Of a stretch of DNA of 34,448 nt, positions 22,989 through 31,032 are shown piece by piece; position 1 is the first letter of the stretch; the number at the start of each line of letters is the position of its first letter. The DNA comes from Nocardia sp. Its GTDB lineage: Bacteria > Actinomycetota > Actinomycetes > Mycobacteriales > Mycobacteriaceae. Where the stretch lies: contig JACIXH010000031.1 in NCBI GenBank assembly GCA_014360565.1, positions 1 through 34,448 on the forward strand, in the 5' to 3' direction. Both the position numbers and the translations under genes were made by a program. The notes beneath the pieces were generated by a model. It had not been told where the DNA came from and did no database searches. It saw only the letters and a program-made list of their open reading frames with translations.

Positions 22989-23564
22989 ATGGGTGTCAGC
23001 TTGTCCAAGGGCGGCAATGTCTCACTGACCAAGGCGGCGCCGAACCTCACCGCCGTCGCGGTCGGCCTCGGCTGGGATCTGCGGACCACCACCGGCACGG
23101 ACTTCGACCTCGATGCCAGCGCCATCGGTCTCGGTGCCGACAAGAAGGTGGTGTCGAGCGGGCACTTCGTCTTCTTCAACAACCTGAAGTCGCCCGATGG
23201 CGCGATCGAGCACGCGGGCGACAACACCACCGGTGCCGGCGACGGCGACGACGAGACGATCAACGTCGACCTGGCCAACACGCCGGCCACGATCGACTCC
23301 ATCGTGTTCCCGGTCTCGATCTACGACGCGGTGACCCGCAGCCAGTCCTTCGGCCAGGTGCGCAACGCCTACATCCGGGTCCTCGACCGCAGCAACGGCG
23401 AGGAGCTGGCTCGTTACGACCTCTCCGAGGACGCCTCGACCGAAACCGCCATGGTCTTCGGTGAGCTGTACCGCAACGGCGCCGAGTGGAAGTTCCGCGC
23501 CACCGGCCAGGGCTACGCGTCGGGTCTGGAGGGCATCGCCCGCGATTTCGGCGTCAATCTCTGA
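22989..23564 (+). CDS. TerD-family protein, second copy
   Basis: A 191-residue TerD protein close to the canonical form: MGVSLSKGGNVSLTK start, GWDLRTTTGTDFDLDASAIGL with the first acidic calcium site, SPDGAIEHAGDNTTGAGDGDDETINVDL with the second, then IDSIVFPVSIYDAVTRSQSFGQVRNAYIRVLD and ELARYDLSEDASTETAMVFGELYRNGAEWKFRATGQGYASGLEGIARDFGVNL, which is the standard family ending. ATG 22989 is preceded by AGGGGAG. It follows the protein of unrecognised family by 82 bp. It probably acts in a calcium-dependent stress complex with the other TerD copy and the ATP-grasp pair. Confidence 0.96.
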   Translation: MGVSLSKGGNVSLTKAAPNLTAVAVGLGWDLRTTTGTDFDLDASAIGLGADKKVVSSGHFVFFNNLKSPDGAIEHAGDNTTGAGDGDDETINVDLANTPATIDSIVFPVSIYDAVTRSQSFGQVRNAYIRVLDRSNGEELARYDLSEDASTETAMVFGELYRNGAEWKFRATGQGYASGLEGIARDFGVNL

Positions 23565-23576
23565 CCCACTGCTGCC

Positions 23577-23624
23577 GGTCAGCTGCGGACGTCCGCGAAA
23601 TACGGGGCGATCACGCAGCTGACC
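23577..23624. terminator. Bidirectional terminator-like structure between TerD and PAP2 genes
   Basis: GGTCAGCTGC (23577-23586) pairs perfectly with GCAGCTGACC (23615-23624). A perfect 12-bp palindrome, GCGGACGTCCGC, overlaps the left arm at 23585-23596. It sits between two convergent stop codons (23564 and 23632). No T-run is present, which is usual for high-GC actinobacteria. Confidence 0.5.
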
Positions 23625-23631
23625 AGCACAG

Positions 23632-24552
23632 CTACTCGTCGGCCCGGACACCTGCCCTGGTGTCCTGGAGCGCCGCTGTGCGGCGGGTTGTGTCGAGTCG
23701 GTGCCAGGCGGCGAGGAACACCAGCGCCGCGATCACCGAACCCGCCGAGGCGAAGGCTGTCGCGCCGAGGTAGATGTCCCACTCGTCCTCGCGCGTCGCG
23801 GCGGTGAGGCCCTGCGTTCTGATCGGCACGCCCCACAGCACCGCACCGAGCAGCAGGCTGATGATCGCCGAGGCCGTCGCCGATACCGTCACGATCACCG
23901 GAATCACCTTGGCGCGCCCGGTGTATCGGCTGACCCCGCCGCGCGCGACCAGCCACCACGAGGCGAGACAGGCCAGCGCCAGCGAGATGGCATCGGCCGC
24001 GATGGTGTCGCTGAGTCGATGCCATTTCGCGGTGAGCGTGTAGTGACCGATTCCGACCGCCCAGGCCAGCATCAACACCAGCGCGAGCCCGCGCCACCGG
24101 TACGGCACCACGATGATGGTCGCGAACAGCACCGTCATCGCGATCGTGGTATGGCCGCTCGGCAGGCTGTTGTGCGCGAAATGGCCGGTGATGTCGACCA
24201 ATTCGGGCCGAGGCAGCACATACCGCTTGAGCATCTGCACGATCAGTTGCCCGGCGACGATCACTGCGACCGCGGCGACCAGCAGATCCCATCGTCTGCG
24301 CAGGCCCGCGATCGCGGCGACGATGAGCACGCCGGCGGCCAGTGAATACACCGTGATCTGGTCCAGGCTGCCCCACGCCTGGTGCACATCGCGCTCGGAT
24401 GCCTGATCCGCGCCGCGCAACGCGGCGTTCTCGATGGTCTGTCCGATACCGGTGCGCACGGCGAGTAGATAGGCCGCCGTCGCGACGACTACTCCGGCGG
24501 CAGTGATGATCGGCCAGCGCCGTCGCGGCACCGGCGGTAGTGAGTCCGACAT
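23632..24552 (-). CDS. PAP2-superfamily phosphatase (membrane lipid phosphatase type)
   Basis: A 306-residue membrane protein with about six helices and PAP2 catalytic motifs: KRYVLPRP (motif 1, one residue shorter than the usual K-x6-RP), LPSGHT (motif 2) and WHRLSDTIAAD (the H-x3-D of motif 3). The Arg that normally stands six residues before that His is replaced (YTLTAKWH), as in some divergent actinobacterial members. It would dephosphorylate a lipid phosphate such as phosphatidate, phosphatidylglycerophosphate or an isoprenyl diphosphate. ATG 24552. It converges with the TerD gene and diverges from the NTF2-like gene. Confidence 0.9.
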   Translation of the reverse strand: MSDSLPPVPRRRWPIITAAGVVVATAAYLLAVRTGIGQTIENAALRGADQASERDVHQAWGSLDQITVYSLAAGVLIVAAIAGLRRRWDLLVAAVAVIVAGQLIVQMLKRYVLPRPELVDITGHFAHNSLPSGHTTIAMTVLFATIIVVPYRWRGLALVLMLAWAVGIGHYTLTAKWHRLSDTIAADAISLALACLASWWLVARGGVSRYTGRAKVIPVIVTVSATASAIISLLLGAVLWGVPIRTQGLTAATREDEWDIYLGATAFASAGSVIAALVFLAAWHRLDTTRRTAALQDTRAGVRADE

Positions 24553-24678
24553 CGAGCCACGCTACGACGGCACGGGAACCGGCGCCGACCGCCACGCCGG
24601 AGGGCGCGATCGCAGGCTCGGGAAAACGGCTGACCGACTGTCGTTCCATTCGTCCAAGACCGGGTGGACTACCGGTCC

Positions 24679-24684
24679 TAGCGT
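24679..24684 (+). promoter_or_regulatory. -10 box of a probable leaderless promoter (NTF2-like gene)
   Basis: TAGCGT ends 6 nt before the ATG at 24691 and no ribosome binding site is present. Confidence 0.45.
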
Positions 24685-24690
24685 TGGATC

Positions 24691-25089
24691 ATGACATCGA
24701 CACAGCTCCCTTCCGGCCCATCGGTCGACGACCAACTCCTGGCTGTACTCGACGAGTGGCAGGTGGCGATCGTGGCCAACGACGCGGATCGGATCGGCTC
24801 GTACATGGCCGACGAGTGGATCATGGTCTCCGAGAACGGCATCGCGACCGCCGAGCAGTTCCTGGGGTTCGTTCGATCCGGCGACCTCACGCATTCGGCG
24901 ATGGAGCGGGTCGGTGAGCCCAGAATCCGCTATCACGGCGAGGTCGCGCTGCTGAGCACCCGCATCACCAATACCGCCCACTACCAGGGTATTCGGATCG
25001 ATGCCGACGAATGGACCACCGACGCGTTCATCCAGGTCGACGGCCGGTGGCGGTGTGTGCTGACCCAGATCACCACCACGAAGAAGTAG
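24691..25089 (+). CDS. NTF2-like (DUF4440/SnoaL-type) domain protein
   Basis: A 132-residue cone-shaped alpha+beta protein. It begins with the helix LLAVLDEWQVAIVANDADRIGSYMADEWIMVSENG, the standard NTF2-like/DUF4440 pattern, continues TAEQFLGFVRSGDLTHSAMERVGEPRIRYHGEVALLSTRITNTAHYQG and ends WTTDAFIQVDGRWRCVLTQITTTKK. Members are small-molecule-binding proteins or enzymes of varied function, so no reaction can be assigned. Its stop is 17 bp from the convergent DUF7144 stop. Confidence 0.9.
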   Translation: MTSTQLPSGPSVDDQLLAVLDEWQVAIVANDADRIGSYMADEWIMVSENGIATAEQFLGFVRSGDLTHSAMERVGEPRIRYHGEVALLSTRITNTAHYQGIRIDADEWTTDAFIQVDGRWRCVLTQITTTKK

Positions 25090-25106
25090 CGATCACAGGG
25101 CGGCCC

Positions 25107-25508
25107 TCAGACTCGCTCGGGGTTCCAGGACGCAATCGCCCAGATGACGATGAGGTCGACCACGATCACGATGATCGACCACCACGGGTAGTACGGCAGG
25201 GACAGGAAATTGGCGATGATCGATAACGCGGCCAGGCAGTAGGCGAAGATCCTGGCCCAGGTCGCGGTCATCATCATCCCGAGAGCGACAGCTACGAGCA
25301 GCACGCCGAGCGCGAGGTGGATCCATCCCCAGGTGCTGACGTCGAACTGGTAGCTGTATTCGCTTGGTATCAGAAATATTTCGTCCTCGGTGACGCCGGC
25401 GATGCCGCGCAGGATGCTCAGAGTGCCTGACACCAGGAGCATGATCGCCGCGAGCATGGTGATGCCTGCGGCGAGGCCCTGTCGAACGGGATGCGAGGTG
25501 GTCGTCAT
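25107..25508 (-). CDS. DUF7144-type small membrane protein with four helices
   Basis: A 133-residue protein with four hydrophobic segments: GLAAGITMLAAIMLLVSGTLSILRGIAG, WGWIHLALGVLLVAVALGMMM, IFAYCLAALSIIANFLSLPYYPWWSI and IIVIVVDLIVIWAIASW. The 'LPYYPWWSI.VI.LDV.VIWAL' block is characteristic of the DUF7144 family. ATG 25508 is chosen; a longer frame to 25670 adds a non-conserved stretch across the promoter region. It diverges from the PLDc_N-SHOCT gene, and the palindromic motif at 25585-25602 lies between them. Function unknown. Confidence 0.8.
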   Translation of the reverse strand: MTTTSHPVRQGLAAGITMLAAIMLLVSGTLSILRGIAGVTEDEIFLIPSEYSYQFDVSTWGWIHLALGVLLVAVALGMMMTATWARIFAYCLAALSIIANFLSLPYYPWWSIIVIVVDLIVIWAIASWNPERV

Positions 25509-25584
25509 GGTTTTCGACGGTAGGGGGGTCCAGGACGCTTCGGATCCCCCGTTATGGGTGAATTCGAGGACCGGGTCAGCCGAC

Positions 25585-25602
25585 TTCACCCTATTCGGAT
25601 GA
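25585..25602. promoter_or_regulatory. Shared palindromic motif, copy A (DUF7144 / PLDc_N-SHOCT divergent region)
   Basis: TTCACCCTATTCGGATGA matches the copies at 28040-28057 and 31867-31884. It is an imperfect inverted repeat (TCAnCCn-ATT-CGGnTGA) in the middle of the 187-bp divergent region, so one regulator could control both genes. Confidence 0.65.
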
Positions 25603-25695
25603 TGTGGGCGGGCACGGCCTTGGCGATGATGACGACACGGGCTGGACCGTGAACACCGATTGGTGCTCACGCATCACAGAAGTGAGGGTCGAATC

Positions 25696-26070
25696 ATGTC
25701 GGTGTGGGACATTCTCTGGGTCATCATTGTGAGCTTCGCCTTTGTCGCCTACCTCATGCTGATGTTCATGATCATCACCGATCTGTTCCGCGATCGGAGC
25801 ACCTCGGGCTGGCTGAAAGCCGTCTGGGTGCTGTGCTTGATCGTGTTCCCGCTGATCACCGGGCTGGTGTATCTCATCTTCCGCGGCAACGGCATGGCCG
25901 AACGGACCGCGCAAGCCCAGCAGCAGGCCCGCACGGAGGCCGACGATTACATCAGGCAGACCGCGGGCACCAGTGCGGCGGCGCAGATCGCCGATGCGAA
26001 GAAGCTGCTCGACACCGGCGCCATCACCGACGCGGAATTCCAGCAGCTCAAAGCCAAGGCGCTCGTCTGA
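25696..26070 (+). CDS. PLDc_N domain plus SHOCT domain membrane protein
   Basis: A 124-residue protein. Residues 1-70 contain two helices of the phospholipase D N-terminal type (MSVWDILWVIIVSFAFVAYLMLMFMIITDLFRDRSTSGWLKAVWVLCLIVFPLITGLVYLIFRG), and residues about 95-124 form a SHOCT domain (SAAAQIADAKKLLDTGAITDAEFQQLKAKAL). SHOCT is a short helical pair often found at C-termini of membrane proteins in Actinobacteria, with a suggested role in oligomer formation. ATG 25696 follows a GAGGG. It is followed 32 bp later by the alkylsulfatase gene and may share its transcript. Confidence 0.9.
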   Translation: MSVWDILWVIIVSFAFVAYLMLMFMIITDLFRDRSTSGWLKAVWVLCLIVFPLITGLVYLIFRGNGMAERTAQAQQQARTEADDYIRQTAGTSAAAQIADAKKLLDTGAITDAEFQQLKAKALV

Positions 26071-26102
26071 GATTCGCTCACACACGTTCGGAAAGGGATT
26101 TG

Positions 26103-27998
26103 ATGACCAGTCAGCAGGATGCGTCGGGCAGCATCGAAGCCAACAACGCGAACTTGTTGCGAGCACTACCGTTCGGTGACACACAGGATTTCGACGACGC
26201 CGAACGCGGCTTCGTCGCGGCCCTGGTTCCCGGGGTGGTGAAGAACGCGGAAGGCGAGGTGGTGTGGGACGTCGACGCCTACTCGTTCCTCGGCGACGAG
26301 TGCCCGCCCACGGTGAATCCGAGCCTGTGGCGACAGTCTCAATTGTGTGTGAAGCAAGGTCTGTACGAGGTCACCGACGCCATTTATCAGATACGCGGAT
26401 TCGACCTGTCGAATATGACGCTGGTCGAAGGTGACACCGGCGTGATCGTGATCGATCCGCTGATCTCGGCGGAGACCGCAGCCGCCGGGCTGGCGCTGTA
26501 TCGCGAGCATCGTGGTGATCGGCCGGTGCTCGGAGTGATCTATTCGCATTCCCACATCGACCATTTCGGCGGTGTGAAGGGTGTGACCACCGAAGACGAC
26601 GTCGCCGCGGGGCGCTGCCCGATCATCGCGCCGGTCGGCTTCACCGAGCACGCTGTCGAGGAGAACGTGTACGCGGGCACCGCGATGGCGCGCCGGTCGG
26701 CATACATGTACGGCGCCGCGCTGCCTCGTGGGCCCAAGGGCGCGGTCGGGGCAGGCCTGGGCCCGACGAATTCGATCGGCACTCCGACGCTGATCTCCCC
26801 GACGGTCTACATCGACCACACCGGGCAAACCCTGACGGTGGACGGGGTCGCGATCGAGTTCCAGATGACCCCCGGCACCGAGGCGCCGTCGGAAATGAAC
26901 TTCTACTTTCCCGACCGGCGCGCGCTGTGCATGGCCGAGAACGCCACCCACACGCTGCACAACCTGCTGACATTGCGCGGCGCGCTGGTTCGTGACCCGC
27001 ACGTGTGGTCGAGCTACCTCACCCAGGCGATCAATCGATACGCCGCGCGCACCGATGTCGTGTTCGCCTCCCATCATTGGCCGACGTGGGGCACCGACCG
27101 GCTGACCGAATTCCTGTCGATCCAGCGCGACCTCTACGGCTACCTGCACGATCAGACATTGCGGGCGATGAACAAGGGCGCCACGGGCATCGAGATCGCC
27201 GAGGACTTCGCACTGCCGCCGGCCATCGTGAACTCGTGGTCGACCCACGGTTACTACGGTTCGGTGAGCCACAACGTCAAAGCGATCTATCAGCGCTATA
27301 TGGGCTGGTACGACGGCAATCCGGCCACCCTCTGGCAGTATCCGCCCGTCGAGTCGGCCATCCGCCATGTCGAATTCATGGGCGGCGCCGACGAAGCGAT
27401 CGCCAAGGCTCGCAAATCCTATGCCGACGGGGACTTCCGCTGGGTTGCCCAGGTGCTCAACTACGTCATCTTCGCCGACCCCGGAAATACCGAGGCCACC
27501 GCGCTGCAAGCCGACACATTCGAACAACTCGGCTACGGCTCGGAGAACGGCACCTGGCGCAATTTCTACTTGATGGGCGCCTACGAATTGCGCCACGGCA
27601 ACGTCGGCACCCCGCTGGCCACGTCCTCGGCCGACATCTCCGCCGCCCTGTCGGTGGAGCAGGTGTTCGACGCGCTCGCACTGCGGGTCGACGGTCCGCG
27701 CGCGTGGGACGCGAAGATCGTCATCGACTGGCGGATCACCGACTCCGGCACGGTCCACCGCACCGAACTGCGCAACGGGCTGCTCGTGCACTTCGACGTC
27801 GAGAACGAGCTACCGGCTGCCGCCACGACGTTCGCGCTCTCCGCGGCGGACCTGCGCGCGGCCCTGCTCGGCGGCCAGGATCTGCCCACGATGATCGGCG
27901 ACGGCCGCGTCACGGTCGACGGCGACCCCACCGGACTGGCCGAGCTCGTCGGCTACCTCGACGCCCCCGACCCGGATTTCGCGATCGTGACCCCCTGA
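26103..27998 (+). CDS. Metallo-beta-lactamase-fold alkylsulfatase (SdsA1/BDS1-like)
   Basis: A 631-residue type III alkyl sulfatase that hydrolyses alkyl sulfate esters to alcohol and sulfate using a two-zinc centre. First metal site: His149, His151, Asp153, His154 in SHSHIDHFGG; second site: Glu279 in ENATHTLHN and the later FASHHWPTWG His. The dimerisation region (about 400-500, FRWVAQVLNYVIFADPGN) and an SCP2-like C-terminal domain (about 515-630) follow, the standard SdsA1 layout. The ATG at 26103 is preceded by GAAAGGGA; no signal peptide is visible, unlike SdsA1, so it may act inside the cell. Upstream is the PLDc_N-SHOCT gene; a SulP anion transporter lies downstream, which could carry sulfate. 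Confidence 0.93.
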   Translation: MTSQQDASGSIEANNANLLRALPFGDTQDFDDAERGFVAALVPGVVKNAEGEVVWDVDAYSFLGDECPPTVNPSLWRQSQLCVKQGLYEVTDAIYQIRGFDLSNMTLVEGDTGVIVIDPLISAETAAAGLALYREHRGDRPVLGVIYSHSHIDHFGGVKGVTTEDDVAAGRCPIIAPVGFTEHAVEENVYAGTAMARRSAYMYGAALPRGPKGAVGAGLGPTNSIGTPTLISPTVYIDHTGQTLTVDGVAIEFQMTPGTEAPSEMNFYFPDRRALCMAENATHTLHNLLTLRGALVRDPHVWSSYLTQAINRYAARTDVVFASHHWPTWGTDRLTEFLSIQRDLYGYLHDQTLRAMNKGATGIEIAEDFALPPAIVNSWSTHGYYGSVSHNVKAIYQRYMGWYDGNPATLWQYPPVESAIRHVEFMGGADEAIAKARKSYADGDFRWVAQVLNYVIFADPGNTEATALQADTFEQLGYGSENGTWRNFYLMGAYELRHGNVGTPLATSSADISAALSVEQVFDALALRVDGPRAWDAKIVIDWRITDSGTVHRTELRNGLLVHFDVENELPAAATTFALSAADLRAALLGGQDLPTMIGDGRVTVDGDPTGLAELVGYLDAPDPDFAIVTP

Positions 27999-28039
27999 TC
28001 CAGCTCCCGGCCGATCGCGCCGAACACAGACCCGTTCAT

Positions 28040-28057
28040 TTCACCCGCGTCGGGTGA
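28040..28057. promoter_or_regulatory. Shared palindromic motif, copy C (upstream of repeat ORF and SulP)
   Basis: TTCACCCGCGTCGGGTGA. This is the most symmetrical copy: TCACCCG and CGGGTGA form perfect 7-bp arms around CGT. It lies 66 bp before the small repeat ORF, where a promoter for the SulP transcript is expected. Confidence 0.65.
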
Positions 28058-28122
28058 GCCGGTTCGGGTCTGTGTCGGCGACGATCGAGAGTCAGGGCCT
28101 GTCCGCCGTCGAAGGAGATGCG

Positions 28123-28329
28123 ATGGGTGCGATGGGTGCGATGAGTACGTCACTGAGTGGCACTGTGGCCGAGGGCGTGCACCGTCTGGGTGCGATGAGT
28201 ACGTCACTGAGTGGCACTGTGGCCGAGGGCGTGCACCGTCTGGGTGCGATGAGTACGTCGCGGAGCGGAACCGTGGCCGAGCACCGTTGGGGTGGGACGG
28301 CGGCAGTCAGTGGGCAGTACGGTGGCTGA
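28123..28329 (+). CDS. Small repeat-containing ORF (68 aa), probable leader or displaced N-terminus of SulP
   Basis: ATG 28123 stands 5 nt after AAGGAG, one of the best ribosome sites in the window. The product begins MGAMGA, then an 18-residue unit (MSTSLSGTVAEGVHRLGA) twice, then a degenerate third unit MSTSRSGTVAEHRWG, and ends AVSGQYGG. The stop at 28327-28329 overlaps the proposed SulP GTG (28322) by 8 bp. The SulP frame continues with STVAEVVHRIRRW, clearly a fourth copy of the same unit, but shifted by one base relative to this ORF. It may be a translated leader coupled to SulP, or the true SulP N-terminus separated by a frameshift. Not a recognised family. Confidence 0.5.
   Translation: MGAMGAMSTSLSGTVAEGVHRLGAMSTSLSGTVAEGVHRLGAMSTSRSGTVAEHRWGGTAAVSGQYGG
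28141..28300 (+). repeat. 54-bp tandem repeat, two exact copies plus a diverged third (fourth copy runs into the SulP start)
   Basis: Exact units at 28141-28194 and 28195-28248, each beginning ATGAGTACGTCACTGAGTGG. A third begins at 28249, with changes and a 6-bp in-frame loss of GGCGTG. The GTGGCCGAG core recurs at 28165, 28219, 28273 and, as GTGGCTGAG, at 28322. The spacings are 54, 54 and 49 bp. The two exact copies imply a recent duplication. Confidence 0.9.
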
Positions 28330-30001
28330 GGTCGTGCATCGGATACGGCGTTGGCTCACCACGCAGCGAATGTCGAAAGCCGATGTCGTGGCCGGGATAC
28401 CGGGCGCGATCGGCGGGGTGCCGGACGGGATGGCCGCGGGTGTGCTCGCGGGAGTGAGTCCGGTGCACGGGCTGTACGCGAGTATGGCCGGGCGATTCTT
28501 CGGCGGGTTCGGGACCAGCACGCGGCTGATGGTGGTCACCACGACGAGCGCGTCCGCGCTGGCGGTGGGTTCGACCCTGACCGATGTCGAACCCGCTGAA
28601 CGCTCGGCCGCCATCGTGATGTTGACGTTGATCGCCGGGGCGATGATGGTCCTCGCCTCGATCCTGCGGCTCGGCAAGTACACCCGGTTCGTCTCGCATT
28701 CGGTGATGACCGGGTTCCTGCTCGGCATCTCGGCCAACATTCTGTTCGGGCAGCTGCCGAGTCTGCTCGGCGCGCCGGTGCGGGGGTCGATCGCGGCGAC
28801 GAAAGCGCTCCACGTGCTGCTGCATCCGTTCGACTTCGACTGGCGCGCAGCGGTTGTCGGTGTGCTCGCGACGATGCTGCTGATCGTGCTCGCGCGCACG
28901 AGGCTGCGCACGGTGGCGTCACTGTGCGCCTTGATCGTGCCGATGATCGTGGTGCTGGTCTTCGGCTGGACCGCTGTCGGGACGGTCGCCGACACCGGCG
29001 AGATTCCCACCGGGTTTCCCCTGCCGCACCTGCCGCAGCTCAGCGCGCTGTCGCCTTCGCTGGTCGCCGGGGCATTGGCGGTGACCGTGATCGTGCTGGT
29101 CCAGGGCACCGGGGTGGCCGAATCGGCGCCCAACCCGGGCGGCACGCGGACCTCGGTCGATCGCGATTTCACCGCGCAGGGCATCGGCAATGTCTTCGCC
29201 GCGTTGTTCCGTGGGATGCCGGTCGGCGGTTCGGTGGGGCAGACGGCGATCAACGTCTCCTCCGGTGCGCGTAGTCGCTGGGGCGGGATGTGGTCGGGTC
29301 TGTGGATTCTGGTGATCATGGTCGGGCTGGCCGGGGTGGTCGGCCGGGTTCCGTTGCCCACGCTGGCCGCGATTCTGATGGTCGCCGCCGCGCGCTCGAT
29401 CGATCTGGATCGCCTGGCCGCCATCTGGAGCAGCGGCACGATTTCGCGGACCGCGCTGCTGGTGACCTTCGTCGCGACGCTGCTGCTGCCGGTGACGGCG
29501 GCGGTCGGCGTCGGTGTCGGGCTGTCGCTGCTGTTGCAGTTGAACCAGGAAGCGATGGACCTGAAGGTGGTCCGCTTGCGGGTCGAGGACGGCCACCTCG
29601 TCGAGGCGAAGGCGCCGAGCGCGTTGTCCGACAACGACGTCGTCATCCTGGATGTCTACGGCAGCCTGTTCTACGCGGGCGCGCGAACCCTGCAAGCCGA
29701 GCTGCCCGACCCCGGCAATGCGCGCGACCCGGTTGTCATCTTGCGACTGCGCGGGCGCACGAGCGTGAGCGCGACCTTCCTGCATGTGATCGGCGACTAC
29801 GCCCGGCGGTTGGACGTGCTCGGCGGGCGGCTCTACCTCAGCGGCGTCGACCGGCGCATTCGCGACGTCTGGACCGACGAACTGCTGCACGCGCAAGGCG
29901 TGCACATCGAATTCTTCCCGGCGACAAGCACTCTCGGCGAGTCGACGTTGGCTGCCTACGCCGATGCCGAGGTTCGGATCCACGGAGACCGGAGGTCATG
30001 A
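28322..30001 (+). CDS. SulP-family anion transporter, first copy
   Basis: About 559 residues, an inner-membrane SLC26/SulP protein, with roughly 12-14 helices and a C-terminal STAS-like cytoplasmic domain (about 430-555, DNDVVILDVYGSLFYAGARTLQAELPD, RTSVSATFLHVIGDYARRL). The membrane part opens SKADVVAGIPGAIGGVPDGMAAGVLAGVSPVHGLYASMAG, the SulP signature region; it reads 'GGVPDGMA' where canonical members have 'PQ(A/S)MAYA'. It could move sulfate, bicarbonate or another anion. The start is uncertain: GTG 28322 (used), ATG 28370, or, if a one-base frameshift is corrected, ATG 28123 with the repeat as N-terminus. DUF389 follows 55 bp downstream, probably in one operon. Confidence 0.88.
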   Translation: MAEVVHRIRRWLTTQRMSKADVVAGIPGAIGGVPDGMAAGVLAGVSPVHGLYASMAGRFFGGFGTSTRLMVVTTTSASALAVGSTLTDVEPAERSAAIVMLTLIAGAMMVLASILRLGKYTRFVSHSVMTGFLLGISANILFGQLPSLLGAPVRGSIAATKALHVLLHPFDFDWRAAVVGVLATMLLIVLARTRLRTVASLCALIVPMIVVLVFGWTAVGTVADTGEIPTGFPLPHLPQLSALSPSLVAGALAVTVIVLVQGTGVAESAPNPGGTRTSVDRDFTAQGIGNVFAALFRGMPVGGSVGQTAINVSSGARSRWGGMWSGLWILVIMVGLAGVVGRVPLPTLAAILMVAAARSIDLDRLAAIWSSGTISRTALLVTFVATLLLPVTAAVGVGVGLSLLLQLNQEAMDLKVVRLRVEDGHLVEAKAPSALSDNDVVILDVYGSLFYAGARTLQAELPDPGNARDPVVILRLRGRTSVSATFLHVIGDYARRLDVLGGRLYLSGVDRRIRDVWTDELLHAQGVHIEFFPATSTLGESTLAAYADAEVRIHGDRRS

Positions 30002-30056
30002 CATGGGTGGATCGCATCGTTTGCCGGACGAGCCGAGCTCCTCGGAAAGGAACACC

Positions 30057-31022
30057 ATGCTGAACTTCCTTGTCCCGCAGGACCAACGCCGATCCTTGGA
30101 CGAGCTGACCGACAAACTGGACTTGTCGGTGGGCGCGGTCGCGTCGAAGCGGTCGGCGTTCTGGATCATGCTGGTGATGTCGGCGGTGATCGCGATCTCC
30201 GGTGTCATCGGTGATTCCACCGCGACGGTGATCGGCGCGATGATCGTCGCGCCGCTGTCGATTCCGATCCTGGGGGTGGCGCTGGGGGTGGTGACCGGGC
30301 GGGCGCCACTGCTCGGACGGAGCCTGCTGCTGGTCGTGTCGGGGATCGTCGTGGTGGTCGCGCTCGGTTTCCTGTTCGCGCAATTGCTGCCCAACCCCGT
30401 CAACGTGCTGTCCAATGCTCAGGTGGTCGGGCGGACCTCGCCGAAGTTGATGGATCTGACCGCCGCGATGGCGACCGGCCTGGTCGCCGCCATCGCGATC
30501 ACCCGCCGCGATGTCGGCGATGTGCTGCCCGGTGTGGCGATCGCGATCTCGCTGGTGCCACCGCTCGGGGTGGTCGGGGTGTGTCTGGGTTCGCAGGCGC
30601 CCGCGCTCGCCGGTGGCGCTTTCGTGCTCTTCGCCTCCAATGTCGTCGCGATGATCATCACCTCGACGATCGTGCTGCTGGCGGCCGGGTACGCCGGCGA
30701 TGCCGATCCGTCCACGGTGCGCCGCGGCAAGGCCTACCTGGTACTCGGCGCGGCCCTGGTGCTGGTGGCGATCCCGATGGTGCTCAATTCGCTGTCCACG
30801 CTGTGGGCCGGACAAATCGCCGACGCCGCCCGCGACTGGCTGGGGGATGCGCCGAACGCGCAGGTGATCGATGTCGATCTGCAAGGTGACATCGCGACCG
30901 TCTCGGTGCTCGGCCCCCAGCAGTTGCCACCGCGCGCGCAATTGCAGCAGAAGGTGAACGACCTCGTTCCGTGGAATCCGAAGGTGGTCATCATCCACAC
31001 GGTCGGTGGGCGAGTTCAGTAG
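30057..31022 (+). CDS. DUF389 family membrane protein
   Basis: A 321-residue protein. An N-terminal cytoplasmic lead (MLNFLVPQDQRRSLDELTDKL) is followed by the characteristic DUF389 stretch: FWIMLVMSAVIAISGVIGDSTATVIGAMIVAPLSIPILGVALGVVTGR, LTAAMATGLVAAIAITRRDVGDVLPGVAIAISLVPPLGVVG and GAFVLFASNVVAMIITSTIVLL. A cytoplasmic C-terminal domain ends it. Transport or channel roles are suspected, not shown. ATG 30057 is chosen because GGAAAGGA lies 5 nt before it; ATG 30003 has no such site. It closes the SulP operon. Confidence 0.92.
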   Translation: MLNFLVPQDQRRSLDELTDKLDLSVGAVASKRSAFWIMLVMSAVIAISGVIGDSTATVIGAMIVAPLSIPILGVALGVVTGRAPLLGRSLLLVVSGIVVVVALGFLFAQLLPNPVNVLSNAQVVGRTSPKLMDLTAAMATGLVAAIAITRRDVGDVLPGVAIAISLVPPLGVVGVCLGSQAPALAGGAFVLFASNVVAMIITSTIVLLAAGYAGDADPSTVRRGKAYLVLGAALVLVAIPMVLNSLSTLWAGQIADAARDWLGDAPNAQVIDVDLQGDIATVSVLGPQQLPPRAQLQQKVNDLVPWNPKVVIIHTVGGRVQ

Positions 31023-31032
31023 GCGCACAGGG

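Noticed and set aside
25704..26102. 133-codon extension of the alkylsulfatase frame upstream
   Set aside because: It runs through the PLDc_N-SHOCT gene in another frame; the ATG at 26103 has its own ribosome site and the normal family N-terminus.
26166..27791. Open frame of 541 codons on the minus strand opposite the alkylsulfatase
   Set aside because: No recognisable domains and Arg/Gly/His-rich composition; the sense strand has all alkylsulfatase metal motifs.
28141..28300. CRISPR array
   Set aside because: Units are directly adjacent without spacers, only two are exact, and they encode an in-frame 18-residue repeat; no cas genes are present.
28204..29646. Long open frame (480 codons) on the minus strand opposite the first SulP gene
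   Set aside because: Its translation is rich in Ser/Thr/Pro with no family motifs, while the plus strand encodes a clear SulP protein; long antisense frames are normal in very GC-rich DNA.
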